A stretch of DNA of 64,000 bases from JALCLA01 sp965653565 (GCA_965653565.1 CBFHAI010000020.1:9861-73860); one strand, 5' to 3'; counted from the first letter of the stretch, positions 1 to 7,713 are shown. Notes: generated by a model not told the origin, from the sequence alone. Made by a program: numbers and translations.

Positions 1-171
1 CCGCTGCGTCAGCCGCGCCCACCCGGATTGATCGCTTGCCGCGAGCTTCAGACATCGCGCTTGCAGCCAGTCGAAGACTCGCGGCGGTATGCCACGCAGG
101 CCCTCGGGCGTCGACCGGCCCGACTGTTCTGCCGTGAGGACGTCGAACTCGTAGACGGTGATCGAGTTCAT
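1..171 (-). CDS. mcrC: McrC-like restriction subunit, 5' part only
   Basis: The frame starts at the ATG at 171 and runs off the left edge, so only the first 57 residues are visible. They begin MNSITVYEFDVL and contain GIPPRVFDWLQARC, which resembles the N-terminal region of McrC, the nuclease partner of McrB in modification-dependent restriction. The gene begins 9 bases after the mcrB stop on the same strand, the usual mcrB-mcrC order. The nuclease domain lies outside the window, so whether the gene is intact cannot be judged. The call rests mainly on position and on the short N-terminal match. Confidence 0.75.
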   Translation of the reverse strand, partial: MNSITVYEFDVLTAEQSGRSTPEGLRGIPPRVFDWLQARCLKLAASDQSGWARLTQR

Positions 172-180
172 GCCGCGAAC

Positions 181-2697
181 TCAATCCATCGGCTGATAAA
201 TGCCGATGTAGGCGCGGGGGTTGTCGAACGCGCCGTCCTGCACTCGATACCTGCGTTTGGCGCTGTAAATCTCGATGCCGTGTTCGTTGCCGAAAAGAGC
301 GGCGAGGTCTTGTTCCTGTTCGCCGGATTCAAGGATGAACTGGGCGGTCGGGTCTTGCTTCTGGTTATCGGCGAGCACCAGTCGAATCTTCTGCCAGTCT
401 TCGAAGAAATATTCCTCCAGCAGCGGAAGGACTTTGCTTCTGAGCACCTCGGCGAGCGCGCGGAATCTCGCCTGAGGGTCTGCGACCTGCGCCAGGTTCG
501 TGAAGTAGGCGTGCCCGATGCAATGATCGCGGTCGTACAGCGCTTCAATCCGCTCGTTGATGCGCTCGAGCATTCGGCGAATGTCGATGGACCCTTGCGC
601 CGTGGTCACGGTCAAACCCGCCAATGGCGCGCTGGTCGGGTCGGCTGCATCCTTCTGCTCGCGCGTATCGGGTAACAATGGTACGAACTCGAAGCGACGG
701 CGCAGTGCGGTGTCGAGTAGCGCCAGCGAACGGTCCGCCGTATTCATCGTGCCCAGGATGTCCACGTTGCCCGGCACCAAGAAGCTTTCGCCGGAATAGG
801 CCAGCGTCGCGGGCTGTGCATTCTCGCCACCGGCACGTTTGTCGAGTTCGATCAGCGTGATCAATTCGCCGAAAATTTTGCTGATGTTGCCGCGGTTTAT
901 CTCGTCGATGACGATGGCGAACCGTTTATCCGGCGCAAGGCGCGCGCGATGGCACAGTTGCTTGAACGCACCCGGCCGGATCTCGTAGGCGATCTCGCCG
1001 CTTTCCGAATTTTCGGCCAGTACCGGACGCAGTCCCTCGACGAATTCTTCGTAACCGTAGGATTGATGGAAGGTGACGAAGGTGTAACGATTCAAAGGCT
1101 CGTCATCGCTCGGGCCGCGCCTGAGTTCTTCGACCATCTCGATGAGGTCGGCGCAGGCCTGCTGCCACTCCCCTGCGAAATTCCAGACCGAATCGGCATT
1201 CTTGTCGAAGATTTCCGGAGAAACACGCCGCGCGTACTTGACCGTCTCCGAACCGCCAACGGTATGTGCTTGCAGATTTGCCCAAAGGACGGCCCGCACA
1301 TTTCGACTTGAGGCCCGTTTGGCCTTCGCCAGCACGAAAGGATGCTCGAGCAGATCCCCTACACTGGCTCGTCCGCCCAAGTCGAAGAGCGCAGCCGCGG
1401 TGCATTCCCACCAGGTGAGCGTGCCGATGCGGTGATCGATGAACTGCGCGCGCCACTCGTTCGGTGAAACCGGCGCGGAATCTTGATAGTCATCCCTCAG
1501 TAAATGCAGCAGTTTCAGCGTCTTGCCGGTGCCTGGCGGTCCATAGTAGATGCGGTTGAAAGGGGCGGTCCTCGGCGTTGCCGAGGAGGACGCGGATGCG
1601 GGAATGGCCGGCACGGGCTGTTTGTCCTCGATGACTGATTCGACGAGGCCGGACGCGGCAGCCAGGCTCGCCAGATCGATATCGAAATAGGGTTTGAGTA
1701 AGGTGGTTTCGAACTCCGGCAAATCTTCCTCGCTCACTTGCCAGAAAGTCGTATTGCCTTGCGGAGACCAGCCTTTCTTGTGGTTCTCATAGCGCTCGGT
1801 GCGACTGGCCGCCTTCACTACGCGGTAGCTGCGCTGCAGCCAGCCCTCGCCTTTCGCACAGGGCTGCGCCTTTGATGTGAACTGTCCGATCAGTTGCGGA
1901 CTGTTGCCGTGGCACAGGAAGAACAACGTGCCGACCGGGACCGTGGCGAAGTTCTTTCCCTGCTTGCCTTTTTGTTCGTCGCCCGGCCCGGGAGCGTTGG
2001 TTTCACCGAACATCGCGGCAATTCCCTCCCGCTGCAACTGCTGACGCTCGGCTTCGGTGAAGGTGGGGCTGCCGTGCGAAAGTTTCCAGATGGCCAAATT
2101 CTTCGGCCCCCATGCCTGCCAGATCTGCTGACCGAACTCCAGGATTCCGAGATCGGCGGGACGTCGCGCCAGCGCCGCCTTCTGCAGCGCCGCCATGCTC
2201 TGGTTCGCGGTGCCGCCGACAAAGACCGCCAACGGCGCTTTCTTGAAAATATCGACGATCACCGGCGCCTGACGATCCTGATAATGGAAGGCGACCTTCC
2301 ACTTGATGGCCTCGCCAAGATGTTCGAAAGCCTCCAGCCCGTCGATGTCGCCCAGGGCGGCAAGCGCGGCGACCTGTGCCACGTGTTGTCGCACTCGTTC
2401 GAACGCCTGTTGCGCCGTCGCGCCCAACGATGAATACCAGCCGTGGGTGTCCGAGTAACTGAGCTTGTCGTCGGTCCTTTTCTCCTCGGCGTCTTTGCGC
2501 GAGAAAATTCCGAACTTGAACGCCGAGCCGCCCCAGATGCTGCCCAACCCATCGAGCCGCGATTCGATCCAGTAGGTGAAGCTGTCTTTCGAACCGGCCC
2601 GCGTGTAGTCATCCAGCGTCATCGCAGCCAGACGCTCGCGCGGCCACACTCGCAGGAATTCATCCCAAAGATCGTAGTGCGGTTGCAGATCGCTCAC
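181..2697 (-). CDS. mcrB: McrB-like AAA+ restriction motor
   Basis: This 838-residue protein has an N-terminal recognition-type region (about 1-370, with DSFTYWIE and GSIWGGSAFKFGI) and a C-terminal AAA+ domain of the McrB GTPase family. Visible motifs are Walker A GPPGTGKT, Walker B-like FAIVIDEINRGN and the sensor stretch LGTMNTADRSLALLDTALRR. In known McrBC systems McrB binds methylated DNA and drives translocation, and McrC cuts. I chose the GTG at 2697: it has GGAAG six bases upstream, overlaps a short upstream frame as GTGA, and gives the N-terminus expected for this family. The frame stays open upstream, but that part is Arg-rich and unlike a protein. mcrC follows 9 bases downstream. 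Confidence 0.88.
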   Translation of the reverse strand: MSDLQPHYDLWDEFLRVWPRERLAAMTLDDYTRAGSKDSFTYWIESRLDGLGSIWGGSAFKFGIFSRKDAEEKRTDDKLSYSDTHGWYSSLGATAQQAFERVRQHVAQVAALAALGDIDGLEAFEHLGEAIKWKVAFHYQDRQAPVIVDIFKKAPLAVFVGGTANQSMAALQKAALARRPADLGILEFGQQIWQAWGPKNLAIWKLSHGSPTFTEAERQQLQREGIAAMFGETNAPGPGDEQKGKQGKNFATVPVGTLFFLCHGNSPQLIGQFTSKAQPCAKGEGWLQRSYRVVKAASRTERYENHKKGWSPQGNTTFWQVSEEDLPEFETTLLKPYFDIDLASLAAASGLVESVIEDKQPVPAIPASASSSATPRTAPFNRIYYGPPGTGKTLKLLHLLRDDYQDSAPVSPNEWRAQFIDHRIGTLTWWECTAAALFDLGGRASVGDLLEHPFVLAKAKRASSRNVRAVLWANLQAHTVGGSETVKYARRVSPEIFDKNADSVWNFAGEWQQACADLIEMVEELRRGPSDDEPLNRYTFVTFHQSYGYEEFVEGLRPVLAENSESGEIAYEIRPGAFKQLCHRARLAPDKRFAIVIDEINRGNISKIFGELITLIELDKRAGGENAQPATLAYSGESFLVPGNVDILGTMNTADRSLALLDTALRRRFEFVPLLPDTREQKDAADPTSAPLAGLTVTTAQGSIDIRRMLERINERIEALYDRDHCIGHAYFTNLAQVADPQARFRALAEVLRSKVLPLLEEYFFEDWQKIRLVLADNQKQDPTAQFILESGEQEQDLAALFGNEHGIEIYSAKRRYRVQDGAFDNPRAYIGIYQPMD

Positions 2698-2837
2698 CGC
2701 ATGCTTCCCGGACACATCGGGTTGCCGTGGACGACGACGATCGACGCGAGGGCGCTGGCGATCGTGCCGGTGGGCTTCGCAGCGCACTCGGCGCGTGCTG
2801 AAGCGGCGAGTGACATGGGTTCGGTGTCGATGGACAT
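2694..2837 (-). CDS. small leader frame before mcrB
   Basis: A 47-codon frame (starting MSIDTEPMSLAAS) has a strong GGAGGG ribosome site eight bases before its ATG. Its TGA stop overlaps the mcrB GTG start as GTGA, an arrangement typical of translational coupling. I recognise no domain. It may be a real small protein, a coupling leader, or the remains of a longer N-terminus separated by a frameshift. The evidence is the ribosome site and the overlap only. Confidence 0.4.
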   Translation of the reverse strand: MSIDTEPMSLAASARAECAAKPTGTIASALASIVVVHGNPMCPGSMR

Positions 2838-2979
2838 GCGATGAGCCCTCCGGTGACGGCGCCCATTGTGCGGGGCCGCGAGAGCAGAGGGTAGGTGACA
2901 AATTCTTATGCCATGCCGGCAATCGCATGCGATGTTCGAGCGTAAGCCAACGTCGGCGCACCCTGACCGTTCGCGGCAC

Positions 2980-3009
2980 AAAAAACCCGCCACTGGGGCG
3001 GGTTCTTTT
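2980..3009 (-). terminator. terminator-like hairpin at the distal end of the element
   Basis: AACCCGCC and GGCGGGTT form an 8-bp stem, with an A-run on the left and a T-rich stretch on the right, so it could act in either direction. It sits 45 bases from the att-like repeat at 3054-3070, as the hairpin at 23893 sits 51 bases from the tRNA 3' end. It may be the original terminator of the tRNA-Leu gene, displaced by insertion of the element. Confidence 0.6.
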
Positions 3010-3053
3010 GGTTCTCGAAGGTCGCCGCTGCAGCGAACGTTCGCGAACCATGC

Positions 3054-3070
3054 GTTGGTGCCAGGAGAGG
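3054..3070. repeat. distal attachment-site-like repeat
   Basis: The 17-mer gttggtgccaggagagg matches the 18-mer at 23971-23988, which is the 3' end of tRNA-Leu plus two flanking bases, except for one missing C. Both copies have a GC hairpin about 50 bases to the left and a cgaacgt motif in between. With an integrase beside the tRNA, this is best read as the second att site of the 20.9-kb element, left after integration into the tRNA 3' end. Confidence 0.65.
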
Positions 3071-3163
3071 CGGCCTATGTACTTGCTAACGAATTGACTT
3101 TAAAGAATTATTCACCACCAAGCGCCAATAGTACCCGCTCTGTTACCCATGCGCGGGTGTCGA

Positions 3164-4021
3164 CTACTGGAACAACTCGTCCATTCGTTGCCTGGTTAAC
3201 TCTGCGCCCCAATACACGTAAAGAATATGTGCGATTGAATCGCGATTGGCGTCGAGCGTCCCCCGGTCAAGGATGTGTCTCCACGTTCCAATGTACGCGA
3301 GCAGCGTTTTGTTGTGCACATAGCACTGCTGTTTCAACACGTTGTCGATCGCAGCATCCACTCGGCGCGGCAATATCGTGCCCGCATTTTCGTATCGCTC
3401 AATCAACGAAGCTTGGACGTTGAGCATCGTCATGACATTGATATGCAAAAGAGGTCTTGCCTTATGGACTGCCGCTGCAGCTTCCCACTGCCAAGGTAAT
3501 TCCTCACTCATTGCTTCCAAAACATCCATGAGGCTCAAGTGTCGAGCCTCGTTGCCAACCTGCAGGAACGCCACTTTAACGTTGGCGTCTCTAAATATCG
3601 TCTCCTGAATCGACGTTGCGGCGCGCGAAAGCTCAGCGCGGAGGTTGGCAACCCCTTGGCTTGCAGCGAGGTCTACCAAGGCTTCTGCGCTGGCGGCTGC
3701 GGACTTGGCTGAGCGCTCGGCACTGGCCGCCGATTCCTTTGAGCTATGCACCAGAAGAAGGACGGTGATGAAAGTGAACACGGTCCCGAGGACGCCTCCG
3801 GCATAGTCGCCGAATTGCCCCCATGCTGCAGGATGAGCCTTAATTCCTAGAGCGAAGAAATACCGGGCGTACAATCCGAATGCGAAGAACGCCGCCAAGG
3901 CTGAAGCGGCCAGAGTGTAGTGCCACACATATCTCGACACATGGCTTTGAGGCTTTAATAGATTCATTTCCGAATTGTGTGGCGGTGATGTATCCGCCAA
4001 TGTTCGCGTTGACCCACTCAC
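3164..4021 (-). CDS. membrane protein, possible abortive-infection type
   Basis: The 285-residue product has two hydrophobic segments near the N-terminus (about 34-56 and 74-92, the second around GGVLGTVFTFITVLLLV). An Ala/Ser/Glu-rich coiled stretch (about 93-120) and a soluble C-terminal domain of about 165 residues follow. The layout FGDYAGGVLGTVFTF-like membrane segment, coil and soluble domain resembles putative phage abortive-infection membrane proteins found as accessory genes in prophages, but I see no diagnostic motif. The GTG at 4021 was chosen because AGGA lies seven bases upstream. The gene lies at the distal end of the element, next to the att copy, and looks less GC-rich than the core genes, as expected of an accessory gene. 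Confidence 0.6.
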   Translation of the reverse strand: MSGSTRTLADTSPPHNSEMNLLKPQSHVSRYVWHYTLAASALAAFFAFGLYARYFFALGIKAHPAAWGQFGDYAGGVLGTVFTFITVLLLVHSSKESAASAERSAKSAAASAEALVDLAASQGVANLRAELSRAATSIQETIFRDANVKVAFLQVGNEARHLSLMDVLEAMSEELPWQWEAAAAVHKARPLLHINVMTMLNVQASLIERYENAGTILPRRVDAAIDNVLKQQCYVHNKTLLAYIGTWRHILDRGTLDANRDSIAHILYVYWGAELTRQRMDELFQ

Positions 4022-4110
4022 GTCTGCTTCCTCATATGCGGAATTTCGGATTCTGCGCTGACGGAGCGATGAGTGATAGGTGGCAGATTCCTAGATGCAG
4101 TGCAGCAACG

Positions 4111-4132
4111 AACTACCGGTTTTCCGGTAGTT
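4111..4132. repeat. inverted repeat AACTACCGG / CCGGTAGTT
   Basis: Nine-base arms with a TTTT loop lie between two minus-strand genes. There is no T-run, so a plain terminator is unlikely. Two palindromes at 8503-8524 and 8792-8813 share the general build (tac/ata-ccgg...ccgg-tat/gta). Confidence 0.6.
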
Positions 4133-4141
4133 TCTCGGCGC

Positions 4142-4537
4142 CTAGCCCAGCGGCCGCGGCTTCACGCGCCACACCCTGAGCCCGGCATCGGCGGCCTTGT
4201 CAACGAACCAGTCCGGCCCGTCGAACGCCACGACGCCTTGCGCCGGCTGCCGGAATATCTCGGCGGGCCGAACATAGCGCACCCGCACGCGTCGAGACTG
4301 TGCCCACCGATCCGCGTAGTACGTCGTTCGCACGGCGCTGCAATAGCGAATCTCTGCGACGCCTCGCTCACCGTGCACGCGATCGAGGACGTTCGTCACG
4401 AACGACTTGTCGTTGAACCACTTCGCGCCGGTCACGATCAGGGTTAGCGCCAGGCCCTCACGTTCCAGCTCACGGACTTCCTGCGCCCGCTTCCATATCC
4501 AGTGCTCGAAATCTCGATCGCGGGTGTTGAAGCCCAT
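4142..4537 (-). CDS. SLOG-fold DUF2493/YspA-like protein
   Basis: The 131-residue protein carries LTLIVTGAKWFNDKSF followed by a helix with VLDRVHGERGVAEI. This is the pattern of the DUF2493 (YspA) branch of the SLOG superfamily, Rossmann-like domains proposed to bind nucleotides or nucleotide-derived signals. An unusual 25-residue N-terminal helix (DFEHWIWKRAQEVRELEREG) precedes the domain. The ATG at 4537 lies 21 bases after the stop of the upstream gene, so both are probably co-transcribed. Its role is unknown. Such proteins are common in phage and defence-rich accessory DNA. Confidence 0.65.
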   Translation of the reverse strand: MGFNTRDRDFEHWIWKRAQEVRELEREGLALTLIVTGAKWFNDKSFVTNVLDRVHGERGVAEIRYCSAVRTTYYADRWAQSRRVRVRYVRPAEIFRQPAQGVVAFDGPDWFVDKAADAGLRVWRVKPRPLG

Positions 4538-4558
4538 GGAAATTCACGACCGGCTAGC

Positions 4559-5101
4559 TCAGGTCACCGCGCGAAGCGATGGACTGGTTCGACCGGGTCT
4601 TTGGATGCGCATGAAGCTGGCTAGCGCGTCTCTTGCCGCACAAAGCAGGGTTATCACGTCTCCGCGGGTGCCATCGCGTCGAGTCAGGAAGACAAGATAC
4701 GGGTCATCGTGCATCTTGTTCTCTTCGACGTACGCAGCTTCAAGTGAAACGATCTCGCCAGCACCGATGTGCAACGAGTCCATCCTCCGGCTCGGCGTGC
4801 CATAGGCAACTTCCGTAATGTCGGCAGAGCCATCGCGAAGGTTCTTGTAGACGGCCGCCAGATTGATCGCATCGCGGTAGGCGCCGCCTGATCGAATCGA
4901 GAGGAAGTCGAAGAACGCGGCCAGTCCATCGAACCCCACAGTCCGCTCCGCATCAGTTCGTTGTGTGTAGGTGAAACATTGCTCGGCACAGTCGACAAGC
5001 GTGGCGGCGGCCGTCAACGACACGCGAATTTCACCGGAATACAAGAAGCAATCGCCTATCGCCGGCTCGACGAACCAGGTAAAGAATTCCTCAGGTTTCA
5101 T
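4559..5101 (-). CDS. hypothetical accessory protein
   Basis: This 180-residue soluble protein (start MKPEEFFTWFVEPA) is not one I recognise. It has no signal peptide or membrane segment. An ATG at 5101 is preferred over an upstream in-frame start because the preceding 25 residues are Arg/Ala-rich and would overlap the upstream gene. It lies 17 bases after the 60-residue gene at 5119 and 21 bases before the DUF2493 gene, so the four minus-strand genes from 5513 to 4142 form one likely operon. Confidence 0.6.
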   Translation of the reverse strand: MKPEEFFTWFVEPAIGDCFLYSGEIRVSLTAAATLVDCAEQCFTYTQRTDAERTVGFDGLAAFFDFLSIRSGGAYRDAINLAAVYKNLRDGSADITEVAYGTPSRRMDSLHIGAGEIVSLEAAYVEENKMHDDPYLVFLTRRDGTRGDVITLLCAARDALASFMRIQRPGRTSPSLRAVT

Positions 5102-5118
5102 CGACACGGCGGGCTCCT

Positions 5119-5301
5119 CTATTCGGGCTTGGGTTTCGAGTCGGGCACCAGCTGCACCGGATAATCTTGCCACCAATTCTTACGGTGTCTTCCCTTACGG
5201 CGGGCTGATTCCCGGTCGCGATCGGCTTGGGTCTGCGGGGAAGGGCCGCGGGGGATCAGGTGGCCGAAGATGTACGCGGCAGGGGTGAGGTTGTCGCTCA
5301 T
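5119..5301 (-). CDS. small basic phage-type protein, 60 aa
   Basis: The product begins MSDNLTPAAYIFGHLI and ends in a charged tail with KNWWQDYPVQLVP. The ATG at 5301 overlaps the stop of the upstream gene as ATGA. No known domain is visible. Coupled overlap and codon-like composition support a real gene. Confidence 0.6.
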   Translation of the reverse strand: MSDNLTPAAYIFGHLIPRGPSPQTQADRDRESARRKGRHRKNWWQDYPVQLVPDSKPKPE

Positions 5302-5513
5302 GCGCTTGCGCTCGGCCTGGGTTGTAGGGCGCTCACCGTGAACAGTCCTGGGACATCGTGTAGCGCGATCACCGCGAAGGCGCCCCACTGCTGAGCATAG
5401 GCACGCGTACGCGTCTCGTAGGCCCGTCCGTCGCGCAGGATGACGCGCACAAGGGTTCCGGGAGGATGGGACCGATTCCAGTCGGTGGCTGATTCGTAGG
5501 GTGTGGAATGCAT
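5298..5513 (-). CDS. small phage-type protein, 71 aa
   Basis: The central stretch PGTLVRVILRDGRAYETRTR followed by WGAFAVIALHDV looks like a small beta-barrel (SH3-like), a type often seen among short prophage proteins. It heads the four-gene minus-strand accessory operon 5513-4142 and overlaps the next gene by ATGA. Its function is unknown. Confidence 0.6.
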   Translation of the reverse strand: MHSTPYESATDWNRSHPPGTLVRVILRDGRAYETRTRAYAQQWGAFAVIALHDVPGLFTVSALQPRPSASA

Positions 5514-5625
5514 GGCCCAGCATGCAGACGTGGTGTCTCAAGGCGAGCGACAGCCCAACCGATTGCTCCGCGACGGCGCGCCGCCTTACTCTGGGCGTGG
5601 CCGTGAAGACGGCGAGGGAGCCGAA

Positions 5626-5775
5626 ATGCCACGCAGCCTACTCGTCTTGGTAATTGTCAACGCCACCGTGTTGGCGCCCTTCTTCTTTGTCAAAGCTCGG
5701 TGGCTAGATCTTGCCCTGTGCATCGCAGTAGCGAGCATTGCAGCCGTGTCCTTGTATCGAACACGTAAGCCTTAG
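5626..5775 (+). CDS. two-helix small membrane protein, 49 aa
   Basis: The ATG at 5626 has GAGGGAG five bases upstream. The 49-residue product is almost entirely hydrophobic, with two predicted membrane helices (about 4-21 and 27-43) joined by a short KARW turn and ending in RTRKP, consistent with a positive-inside tail. It is convergent with the SRAP gene, whose stop lies four bases away. A holin- or toxin-like role is possible, but nothing in the sequence identifies one. Confidence 0.5.
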   Translation: MPRSLLVLVIVNATVLAPFFFVKARWLDLALCIAVASIAAVSLYRTRKP

Positions 5776-5778
5776 AAG

Positions 5779-6732
5779 CTATGCCGCCATCCGATGTTCG
5801 TAGTAGGGTCGATCGCGATCGTCGAGAATCGCCTGCATCGCCGCTAGGTTCTTCGGATCGGGCGACAGCCACGCGTCGATGTTCTCAGGCTTGATCGGGA
5901 TCACGCACCGATCGTGGCCGGCGGCGGCGACTTCGGCCGGCGGCTCGTCGGTGATCGCGGCGAACGACAGCAGTTCTTCGTCGCCCTGCCGCCAGTGAGA
6001 CCACAAGCACGCAACGAACATCGGCTGCGGCGGATTCGGCCGGAATTCGAGGATGACGTTTTCCTCCTTCTCGCCCGGCGCCAGCTCACGCCGCTCGACG
6101 TTGTGGCGGCTGACGTTCTCGTAGAAGGCATCCATCACCATGATGCCGTGCGAGTAACCGAACAGGTCTTTCCAGAAGTGTTCGAGGTTGTCGCGCCGCG
6201 CGTTGTAGGTGCCCGGATATTTGAAGTCGTAGTTCGCCGGCTTGCCGATCGGTCGGCACTGATACCGCATCGGCTTGATGACACGGCGGCCATTTTCCAT
6301 CACCAGAACAGGCGCGTACCAACCGGGGAAGATGCGCGAGTCCTTCGGCTTGGGCTCGCTGCGCCGGATGTCGGCAAGCTTCCCCATCGCCCATTCGACT
6401 TTTTTCGACGAGATGCGCTGATCCTCTAGTGCCTTCTTCGTGGTCTTCGTTTGCAGCGTGCGCTCGGCGTCGGCCAGGCGCTTCCGCTGAGCGAATATCT
6501 CCTGTTCGAGCTTCGTCACCTGCTCGCGGTTGTATTCGTCGATCAGCGTGCGAATCTGCTGCTCGTGTTCGTTGCGCGGGTTGGCGAACGCGGCATCCAT
6601 CGCTTTCGGGAAGTTGAGGCGCTGCTGCTTCCGGTCGCCATAGAGTTTGACGAACTCGAACCAATCCATCTCCGCGTCGACCACGCGGATGTACTTCATG
6701 TAGTCCGCCCACACCATCGCCGAGTAACACAT
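5779..6732 (-). CDS. SRAP (YedK/HMCES-type) DNA-protein crosslink protein with insertion
   Basis: The protein starts MCYSA. Cys2 becomes the N-terminal nucleophile after Met removal in SRAP proteins, which bind abasic sites in single-stranded DNA covalently. The other family residues are in order: Asn177 in TYNARRDNLE, Glu205 in DAFYENV and His273 in GHDRCVIP. At 317 residues it is about 90 longer than typical bacterial YedK. The excess lies between residues about 40 and 130 and is a charged helical, coiled-coil-like region (EQQIRTLIDEYNREQVTKLE and following). It is divergent from the Acb1-like gene, with 94 bases between the starts. Confidence 0.85.
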   Translation of the reverse strand: MCYSAMVWADYMKYIRVVDAEMDWFEFVKLYGDRKQQRLNFPKAMDAAFANPRNEHEQQIRTLIDEYNREQVTKLEQEIFAQRKRLADAERTLQTKTTKKALEDQRISSKKVEWAMGKLADIRRSEPKPKDSRIFPGWYAPVLVMENGRRVIKPMRYQCRPIGKPANYDFKYPGTYNARRDNLEHFWKDLFGYSHGIMVMDAFYENVSRHNVERRELAPGEKEENVILEFRPNPPQPMFVACLWSHWRQGDEELLSFAAITDEPPAEVAAAGHDRCVIPIKPENIDAWLSPDPKNLAAMQAILDDRDRPYYEHRMAA

Positions 6733-6826
6733 GCCCGAGCCCCGATTCCCTGACGGCCCAATCCTAGCGCCGTGGGCGGCCGGTTGCTCGTAGCCGAGTG
6801 CCGGGGTCGGTTGCTACGCTTTCGGC

Positions 6827-7285
6827 ATGGAACCGATTGTTCAGGACGCTCGATCGCTGTACGTGCGGCGCGATGTGCTCAACGCCGATGAGCTGATCGC
6901 CTGGGCTCAGGCCGCGCGCTTCGAGGGGATCAAGTCGGCAGAGAAGCTGCACGTAACGTTGATGTTTAGCCGCGATCTAGTGGACTGGTCGCGCGTGCCG
7001 CGAGGTGCGCGGAGTGTGGGAGGGCTTACCGTTCCGCCCGATGGTTCGCGGTCGCTGGCGCGGTATGGGGCTGCCTGCGTGTTGGAGTTTGATTCGCCGC
7101 CGCTGGTGGCTCGTAACTTTGAGCTTAGGGAAGCGGGCGCGGTGTGGGATCACGAGGGCTATCGGCCGCACGTCACGATCACTTACGAATCAGCGGCCTT
7201 AGACTTGTGCACGGTGCAGCCATATTCCGGATCGATCTTGCTGGGGTCGGAGGTATTCGAGGAGGTGCCGGCGAGGTATCGATGA
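6827..7285 (+). CDS. Acb1-like 2H phosphodiesterase (candidate anti-CBASS)
   Basis: The 152-residue protein has two HxT motifs, H42-V-T44 (KLHVTLMFSR) and H115-V-T117 (YRPHVTITYE), the hallmark of 2H phosphoesterases. The lead-in LYVRRDVLNADELIAWAQ, the SRDLVDW segment after the first motif and the AGAVWDHEGY before the second match my recollection of the phage Acb1 family. Acb1 hydrolyses cyclic oligonucleotides made by CBASS defence systems, and the HxT spacing is close to that of the T4 protein. It stands alone rather than fused to a portal-type protein. It is the only long plus-strand gene in the accessory zone and ends 17 bases before a truncated attC. A generic LigT-like 2H enzyme is the alternative. 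Confidence 0.7.
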   Translation: MEPIVQDARSLYVRRDVLNADELIAWAQAARFEGIKSAEKLHVTLMFSRDLVDWSRVPRGARSVGGLTVPPDGSRSLARYGAACVLEFDSPPLVARNFELREAGAVWDHEGYRPHVTITYESAALDLCTVQPYSGSILLGSEVFEEVPARYR

Positions 7286-7301
7286 ACCGACAGTCCCTAG
7301 T

Positions 7302-7326
7302 GGTCGGCTTGGACGCATAGTTAGCC
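7302..7326 (-). repeat. truncated integron attC half-site
   Basis: The 25-mer here differs at only three positions from 7777-7801, which is one arm of the complete attC. It has the GGCTAAC core (minus strand) and the AAGCCGACC arm. The complementary arm is absent: the site breaks into the end of the Acb1-like gene. The cassette gene's TAA stop lies inside it, as is usual for cassettes. Confidence 0.7.
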
Positions 7327-7707
7327 ACCTACGCGAACACCACCGCTGCAAATGACGCCCCCAAGAAAAGCGAAGAGCAGCGAGACGAGGCCGGCAAGAA
7401 GTGCAACTAGTCCATGTGAACGTACGCCAGGCTTTTCTTTCCAGCTTGGGTGATTCCAATTCGTCGCGAGTTTTAACGCCAGCCATCCGATCATGGCAGT
7501 TGCGACGCCAGACGTGTTGAAAGCGACGAGCGTTGTAAAGAACGCCCGCTCAACAATCCCGGTGACGGACGGAGGAACACGCGGGGCGCCTGACTCTGGT
7601 TTCTTGTCGAGACCCATCGCGCGCTTGCAGACCGCGGAAAAGATCCAAGCTGCCAAGCCGCCACCTAAGAGCGATACCACGTAGCCGAGCAGCCAAGTTC
7701 GATCCAT
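7321..7707 (-). CDS. integron-cassette membrane protein, 128 aa
   Basis: The product has about three membrane helices (near 5-27, 57-80 and 98-120) and no recognisable domain. The ATG at 7707 comes directly after the GTTAG core of the complete attC, and the stop falls within a second attC arm. This is the packing of a mobile gene cassette. Unknown small membrane proteins are frequent cassette cargo. There is no room for an own promoter, so expression would depend on upstream transcription. Confidence 0.65.
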   Translation of the reverse strand: MDRTWLLGYVVSLLGGGLAAWIFSAVCKRAMGLDKKPESGAPRVPPSVTGIVERAFFTTLVAFNTSGVATAMIGWLALKLATNWNHPSWKEKPGVRSHGLVALLAGLVSLLFAFLGGVICSGGVRVGG

Positions 7708-7713
7708 AGGTGA

